Source of the DNA: Schoenoplectus triqueter | Lineage: Eukaryota; Streptophyta; Magnoliopsida; Poales; Cyperaceae | Assembly (NCBI GenBank): GCA_964058805.1 | Contig: CAXKVV010000971.1 | Location: forward strand, 1-25,024 | DNA: 25,024 bases | Direction: 5' to 3' | Shown: positions 19,087 through 25,024 of the stretch, piece after piece | Position numbering within the stretch: the stretch's first letter is position 1 | Layout of the letters: each line of letters begins with the position of its first letter | The notes under the pieces: model-generated | What the model was told of the DNA's origin: nothing | The model's database searches: none | Seen by the model: only the letters and a program-made list of their open reading frames with translations | Program-made: the position numbers and the translations under genes

Positions 19087-22000
19087 CTATCTTTGCATTT
19101 TCTCAAAGCAGTAGTTGCTACATTTATGGTAGGGATTGGATGCATTTACACATTCTGGATTGACACTATCTCTCCTTTCCACACTTTGAACACTCCCCTT
19201 GTTTTTTCTTGATGTGGACGAGTCTATAAAAAGAACAAACAAACCAGTTATGGCAGAAAGACAAATTCAGTTTTTTGCTGTTGTTGGGGCCAAATTTTGG
19301 AGAGTGGAAGGGACAAGTAGCTAAATTGTCAATCTTTCCAAGGTAAACATAACAATGGAGGAAAACAGCAGAACTAGTAGCTCAGAAAATTAGATTGGTC
19401 AATAAGAAACATCTCTTTCCTACCCCTAATGCATTCTTTTCTGAAAATATTCTTATTTATCAACACAGCCTTTTCACATCCCGATCACTGAACTCTCTTG
19501 TTGGTAAAAAAATATGTACTGACATGAGTGGAACTGAGTACCAAGGATGAGGATGAAAATTAAGTGCTTCATCTACATACCCCTATTATATCCCAAAATG
19601 GAAATATCCAATATTTTTGTGGTACCAAAAGAAACAGCATAAAATGTTGAAAACATGAAAAATAAACCCTAAAGCCACGTAAGGAAATGGTAAAAAGCAA
19701 GTATTAACCTGGAGTGTTTGGCACGTTATGATAGCCCTCCTGTAATTTTTTAAAGCAACGGTCACTACATTCATGGTATGGGTTCAATGCATTGACACAC
19801 CTCGGATCTACCTTCCTGTTATCTCCCAGCCTTCCACTATTTGTTCCTAAAATAAAGAACAGAAAAAGATGAACAAATTTATCGGTGGTTGCTTAATTAC
19901 AACACAGTTCAGGACTTGCACTTAGCGGATATGAATGCGAATCCTTATAAATGCAATCAGATTTATATCCACATAGTTCTAATACTTTTTAATAAATATA
20001 TGAACAATTAAAAAAAATAAAACAACATAATAATACTCATGCTTTTACATGAGACAGACAAAAAAGTTGAAAGAAGAAAATAATGATATAGAATTTACTG
20101 CTGGATGTGCGAGAACCGCGTGAGAAAATACGGAAAGAAGATTTATGTTTGTCTTCTCTATCTGATTGATGGAATTTCGAGCGACAGTTGTCGGTACACT
20201 CATGGTATGGGTTGTCAGAATTGGGGCACCTGGGGTCAACCTTTCTACCTTCTCTGAAAGAGCCTTCTGCCAGAAAAGTTGCATTAAATATGGTCAACAG
20301 AACAGGTCTAATACTAATAATATGAAGGCAGAATAATAAGAATTTTGCTAGAGTAAAATATTTAAGCAAGTTTATCTTGGCTGTGGGATGACTATTAACT
20401 ATTAAAATTATATTCAGAGTAATGATTAACTTTAATTATTAAGTTGCAACTTGCAACCATAAAAAGCCAGTGCTAATAAAATTGCAACCACAAAGCCATA
20501 GTTAATGAAGGTAATTTATATATGAACTGTGTGATGGGATGTACAAATGCTATTGAGGACCAAATGAAAAAAAAAAAACAAAGCGGAACAACAAAAAAAC
20601 CTTAAGTCATCTTGTCAGTTACTTGGACAATTACAGGCCTATGTCATACGGCCATGAACCAACAACCAGCATAAATAAATACTCATGCTTTCCATGATGC
20701 AGATGCAAAAATACAAAAAGAATAAAGAAATTGTTAATATGGTATATACCACTAGAAGTGGGAGAACTGTGGGACATAAAAGGGAATGCAGACTTAATTC
20801 CATTCTCTCTCTCTGTTTGATGGAACTTCGAGCGACAGTTGTCAGTACATTCATGATACGGGTTGGAAGAATTGGGGCACCCGGGGTCAACCTTTGCACC
20901 CTCTCTAGAAGAACCATCTGCCACAACATTGAATACAAAAAAGATAGTCAAGTGGAAAGAATAAATTCAACACTTTGGAAATATAAAGAAAAGAATTGTA
21001 GTATGTGAAGAAATACAAACAAACTTTTTGCCTTGCCCAGTCAATAACTGGATCTTTGGACTTCCCTTTTTCACACACATGACTATCAAGTTCATGAAAC
21101 CAAACAGTTAAACCTGGACTTATGTAATTATAGATTTGAACCATATGAATCCCCCCTTTCACACATACAAAGAGATTAAGAACAGACAAAGTTATCGATA
21201 AGTAATAACCAACCAGTTGCTCAAAACATTGAAGCTAACAGCAAAAAACTGTAATGAAGTATGCATATGCCTTAATTATTGCAATCAAACCAGTAAAAAA
21301 AACCAAATTAAAGCAAAGAAAAATAATTTCGATCATCGCTACAATCCTAGTGAACGGATAGGAAAGAAGGCTGAAACAAACCACTAGAAGAAGACCGAGA
21401 ATGACGGGATAAGAAAGAAAAGGGAGACTTAGGACCATCATCTCTCCTGGCTTCACTCATCTTGGTTGCGCAATGGTCGGTACACATGTGATATGGGTTT
21501 GATGCATTGGGGCACCTCGGATCCACTTTTCTACCACCTTCACTTGCAACATTTTCTCGCACTGAACATCAAATTTTAACCAAAATTACACAAATTTGAT
21601 AGAGACGATTGTGCATAAAGCTTCTAGTAGCAGTGGTTCATCTGGGGTACTAAAATATAGAAGAAAACTCACAAAAAAGATATAAAGGCAGCCCTCCTGA
21701 TCCTTCTTTACCCTTCCTATGGCGCCTTTGTTCCTCGTCAATTTCAGCTCCCCCATTCTGGGCTGCTCAAAATATACAGAGTTTCAATTAGCACGTTTCT
21801 AAATCTAAAATGTAAATAAAAGAAGAAAAATTGCCAAAAGAAGAAAGATTGGCATCATCATAGATAACTGAGACAAGCAATTTCATACAGCTGCGATTTA
21901 AATAAGAAAGAAAGAACGATCTCTATAAGAGCGCAAAAGAAAACAAAAAAAGAAAACGGAAATCAAGGATGAGATACCTTTGTGCATGGTGTTATAATTG

Positions 22001-22472
22001 ATTGGTCCTAAGAAATCAAATAAAGAACCTTGTAAGTTTTAACCCCAGCTCAAAAAACAATTTCGAACTTCTCAAATTATTTTTCTTCGATACAATGCAT
22101 TCTGCACCTCTAAACCCACCTAACCAGTCGCTTGAACTTATTTTAACAATTGATTTTCCAGGAAAAAAAAAACAAGGCCAAAAGTTCAACAAGAAACAAC
22201 CAGAACTCCCAAATCTCAAAACTAATAATAAAATAATAAAAGAACCAGAACTTTCTACGATAGAGCAACTACAGGTTAAAAAAAATTGTAAAATAACAAG
22301 TGACATAAGGGAAATAACCTAGTGTAGGTGAGATATCTCCAGTTGTGATGTGAGGACCACCGTCAGAGGAGTTTGGTGGGTTGTAGTTCACCTTTATGTG
22401 CTCTTGTACGGTCGCCATCGCCGCTTCTTCAATTTCTTCAATCTCTTCAATCTCACATACTTGATCCCCCAT
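19087..22472 (-). CDS. Unrecognised 354-residue protein with five C-x7-H-x-C-x3-C motifs, eight coding exons
   Basis: Minus-strand exons are 22319-22472, 21978-22007, 21673-21762, 21382-21561, 20750-20917, 20099-20266, 19709-19846 and 19087-19223. Every intron is GT-AG and phase 1, and the sum, 1065 bases, is 355 codons with the stop. Exon 1 starts MGDQVCEIEEIEEIEE (acidic), then GGPHITTGDISPT. Exon 2 is only 30 bases. Exon 3 is basic (RRHRKGKEG). Exons 4 to 8 each encode one motif C-[PV]-N-x2-N-P-Y-H-x-C-[TS]-[DN]-x-C, preceded by a V-[DN]-P. Exons 4, 5 and 6 also carry a Ser-rich tail. The Cys/His spacing would suit metal binding, but that is inference. No signal peptide or membrane segment is seen, so a cytosolic or nuclear protein is likely. 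Exons 5 and 6 are the most alike. I do not recognise the family and assign no function. Confidence 0.88.
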
Positions 22473-22660
22473 AACTCCTCGCGTAGTATCCCACTTCTAC
22501 TTCTCTATTCCTTTTTTCTACTTTCTTTTCAAAATTTTGCTTTCTGAGGAAAGCTAATATTTCTCAGTCCAATAGAAAGCAGCAACGCTGAATTTGTTAG
22601 GAAGATCCGATTTCCTGTGGAGAAAGGGAGAATAAAATAAGAAAGGGGAAGTGGGGAGTT
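22473..22660 (-). promoter_or_regulatory. 5' UTR and proximal promoter of the minus-strand gene
   Basis: The minus strand before the ATG at 22472 is purine-rich (GAAAAGAAAGTAGAAAAAAGG), as in many plant leaders, and no upstream ATG was noted in the last 60 bases. I see no clear TATA box. The transcription start is not fixed. Confidence 0.4.
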
Positions 22661-22679
22661 TTAAAGTACTTTAAATTTA

Positions 22680-22832
22680 AAAAAAATAGTTTTAAATTTT
22701 TTTAGAATTATTGATTTTGTATTGAGATTCGTATTTTTAATAAAATTTAAGTTTAAAATTTATATTTTCAATAATTATTACGAATCTCAATGCAAAATCA
22801 ACGGTTCTCAAAAACTTTAAACTAATTTTTTG
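22680..22832. mobile_element. Small foldback element upstream of the minus-strand gene
   Basis: The left arm (with GAATTATTGATTTTGTATTG and AGATTCGTA) and the right arm (TTACGAATCTCAATGCAAAATCAACGG) are inverted repeats of about 60 bases around a short A/T loop. The whole is about 153 bp and non-coding. The target duplication is not clear in the A/T-rich flanks. It lies about 210 bases upstream of the ATG and so within the likely promoter. Confidence 0.7.
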
Positions 22833-22899
22833 ATTGAAAGAGCTTTGAACCTCCTCCACCTTCGAAGAAAGGGGAGCCACTGAAATTTTGTCATGCTCT

Positions 22900-23359
22900 C
22901 CATTTTAAGAGTTAGGTTGCGGTGCTACGCGTAGCACGGATAATCCGTTTGCTACGGACTGTTTCTTTATTTTCAAAATTCAAATGATTAATTTGACTGA
23001 TTATAATGTTTTACATATAAAAATCTAGTTTGGACTATATTTTATATTTTTTTAAAAAATATTATTTTTTAAAATGACTAAAAAATTACTTAATTTAATT
23101 ATTATGAGTCATTTAAAATGAGTGATTTTTTAGTCATTTTACAAAATAGTAAAATAAATTTAAAAAATATAAAATTTGATCCCAACTAAATTTTCATATG
23201 TAAAATATTTTTACCGGTCGGATCGATCATTTGAACTTTAAAGACAAAAAATAATATATAATATATGAACCATCCGTGCTACACATAGCATCGTAGCTTA
23301 ACTATTGTTTTAATCTCATCCGTGCTATGTGTATCATCGTAGCTTAACTCCCATTTTAA
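22900..23359. mobile_element. Mutator-like MITE with 9-bp TSD and palindromic ends
   Basis: The element 22909-23350 (442 bp) is flanked by the perfect 9-bp repeat CCATTTTAA (22900-22908 and 23351-23359), the size typical of Mutator-like elements. The left end GAGTTAGGTTGCGGTGCTAC matches the reverse complement of the right end, GAGTTAAGCTACGATGATAC. The left end contains the palindrome GTGCTACGCGTAGCAC. The arms continue inward (GACTATATTTTATATTTTTT and AAATGACTAAAAAA, and their inverted copies), so the element folds back on itself. The right end is present twice in tandem (about 23271-23304 and 23317-23350). It has no coding capacity. Confidence 0.82.
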
Positions 23360-24390
23360 TCTCTACTGGAAATTTTATATGTATGAAACTGTGCCGAGTA
23401 CTTAAATCTGACGGTTCCTATCACTCATCCAGTTGAGAAAAAGACTGGCGAGGATACTTGAGAAAAAGACGCAAAACTAAAAACTATTTACATGAGCCTG
23501 GAATATAAAGTATTTTATATCTTGATGAGCTGATGGTTAATGGTTCAGCTAAGGAAATCTGTGGGTCCTGAAAGAAGCTAATTGGTCTATTTAGTACGGC
23601 TGGTGCTCCTCTCTGGAGGAAACAGGCGGTGAGAAAAAGGATGGGCCGAGGACCAGTTGCACGCCGGTCTAAAACGACACGTCTTGTGCGCTTTTAATTT
23701 TCCCTCCTCCCTCTTTCTATTCTTTGACAAATGACAAATGTTTCTTCAAACAAAAAAAGACAAATGACAATGCTGCTATTTATTGTGGCTGCTGGACACA
23801 CAGGGGTTTCCACACCCGTCTAGATTCTCACCCTAGAACAACGGCGAAGAAAATATTTTTTCCATTTTCACAGATACGGGATATTCGATGATGTAATGAT
23901 GTTCATGGACAACATAGTACTCGAAATTCGTGGATTGCCCCACCGAGTCTACATGTCGAGCGTATCAGAAAAGCTACATGCTTTCTAATGTGTTCCGTTG
24001 ACTCCCCACGCTGACTACAACTTGGAGACGAACACACAACTCTCGCATGTGAAATTTGAATGGATTATTGTACTTAATTTACATGAAGAAAAAAACTAAA
24101 TTATACTTAACGTACAGTCCGTCATTTTGATTTAATTAAGGGTGCGGATCCATTAAGAACATCTTGATACACTTTTTTGGGACTTGTGCTTCCAATTTCC
24201 ATCGTTAAACTCATGCTGGAACAATTATGAGTTTTATACCCGACCTAGTATAAAATTATGCAGTCAGTCTCTTTCTTTGTATTCTTGCTGAAATTTTAAA
24301 AATCAGTCTTTTTCTTTTGTATTCTTGAGTCTCGTTCAAATTAATTACGCTCAGGATGTACAAAAATTCAATGAAAGTCCAAGCTATGCA
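23360..24390. other. Intergenic region, no gene supported
   Basis: Less AT-rich than the rest. ACAAATGAC is repeated near 23727-23770, and CTATTTATTG (23776) is TATA-like. A short stretch at 23870-24000 has few stops but no convincing gene. It could be the promoter or 5' end of a gene beyond the window, which I cannot support. Confidence 0.4.
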
Positions 24391-25004
24391 CCTGTATATA
24401 GGGCAGTTAATTGATAGAATAAGATACAAATGGAGATATTTTCATATTCATACATATTAAAAAAAATTCTATCCATATTTTATTCATATTTATTATATTT
24501 TTTTATTCATATTCTACTTTTACTCATTAAAAATTTCGGGTAACAAAAAAAATAATGGGTAAAAATAATAATTCAATGAAACCAATTGTACGATTTAAGC
24601 AAATAAATAGCATTAAATAAATATACTAATGAAGTACAATAATAATTAATATTTAGATATAACAAAAATTATATAATTTTTTCATATCAATTATCATCAA
24701 AAACATATACTAATTACTATATATATTTATATAATTTAACTATATATATTTATTAAAAAATATAAAATAATAATATTTATATATATTTAACTATATATAT
24801 TTTTATATAATTTATCCAATGAATAACGGTTAATGAAAACCCCTTACCAATATCCATACCTAATAAACTAACAAAAGTTTTTTTTATTCATACTTATATT
24901 CGATGACTTAATGAAAATAAAATTTTATCTATACTTATTTTATCGAGTACGATATAAATCGGATAAACGACAAAAAAAATATCATTGACAGCCTTACGTG
25001 TATA
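24391..25004. mobile_element. hAT-like non-autonomous element with imperfect 8-bp TSD
   Basis: The element 24399-24996 (598 bp) begins TAGGGCAGTTAATTGATAG and ends with the reverse complement of TAAGGCTGTCAATGATA. The flanking octamers CCTGTATA (24391-24398) and CGTGTATA (24997-25004) differ at one base. Eight-base duplications and TAGGG..TGTCAAT-type ends fit hAT. The interior is A/T-rich and without genes. Confidence 0.7.
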
Positions 25005-25024
25005 ATTTTAAAACCTCACATGCA

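Noticed and set aside
20037..21562. Exons of the minus-strand gene read as separate small cysteine-rich peptides
   Set aside because: Each open frame runs into intron sequence, while GT-AG sites of equal phase join them into one 354-residue frame with a single stop.
22002..22322. 106-codon plus-strand frame and its 96-codon minus-strand partner
   Set aside because: Both lie in intron 1 of the minus-strand gene and show no family motif.
23860..24000. Possible exon after a CACAG acceptor-like site
   Set aside because: The open stretch is short, has no start or family motif and no partner exon in the window.

Overview
The window looks like nuclear DNA of a flowering plant, most likely a eudicot; I cannot name the species. 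The reasons are an AT-rich background, short GT-AG introns, a plant-type F-box/DUF295 gene, and plant-type hAT, LINE and LTR remains among many small foldback (MITE-like) elements. I saw no bacterial operons, CRISPR array, rRNA or tRNA by eye. All repeat boundaries were read by eye.

Layout. 1-4010: a dead hAT transposase gene with its own promoter-like region and a CACGAC-rich 3' tail. A small non-autonomous hAT element with a perfect 8-bp target duplication has jumped into its coding part. 4960-7010: a tandem array with a unit of about 190 bp, broken up by two foldback elements sitting in TA/TC dinucleotide tracts and by a second copy of the small hAT element. 7347-8100: a Tourist-like MITE or MITE pair. 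8653-9126: nested foldback elements. 10321-11591: a minus-strand copia-type LTR with its primer-binding site. 12050-14139: an intact single-exon F-box/DUF295 gene (plus strand), probably with an intron in its 5' UTR. 15651-16825: three more foldback elements at a second dinucleotide-repeat site. 17558-18230: a hAT-like end and a LINE fragment. 18350-22530: an intact minus-strand gene with eight coding exons. 22680-22832, 22909-23350 and 24399-24996: three more small elements, of foldback, Mutator-like and hAT-like type.

The two apparently functional genes are the F-box gene and the minus-strand gene. The latter encodes a 354-residue protein I do not recognise. Five consecutive phase-1 exons each carry one copy of a motif C-[PV]-N-x2-N-P-Y-H-x-C-[TS]-[DN]-x-C, which looks like a gene built by exon duplication. 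I see no functional link between the two genes.

The most interesting structural signal is a family of fully palindromic elements (four copies here). Each carries a short perfect or near-perfect palindrome just inside each end, and each lies in a dinucleotide repeat. One copy keeps the same body and layout but has a different palindrome sequence.
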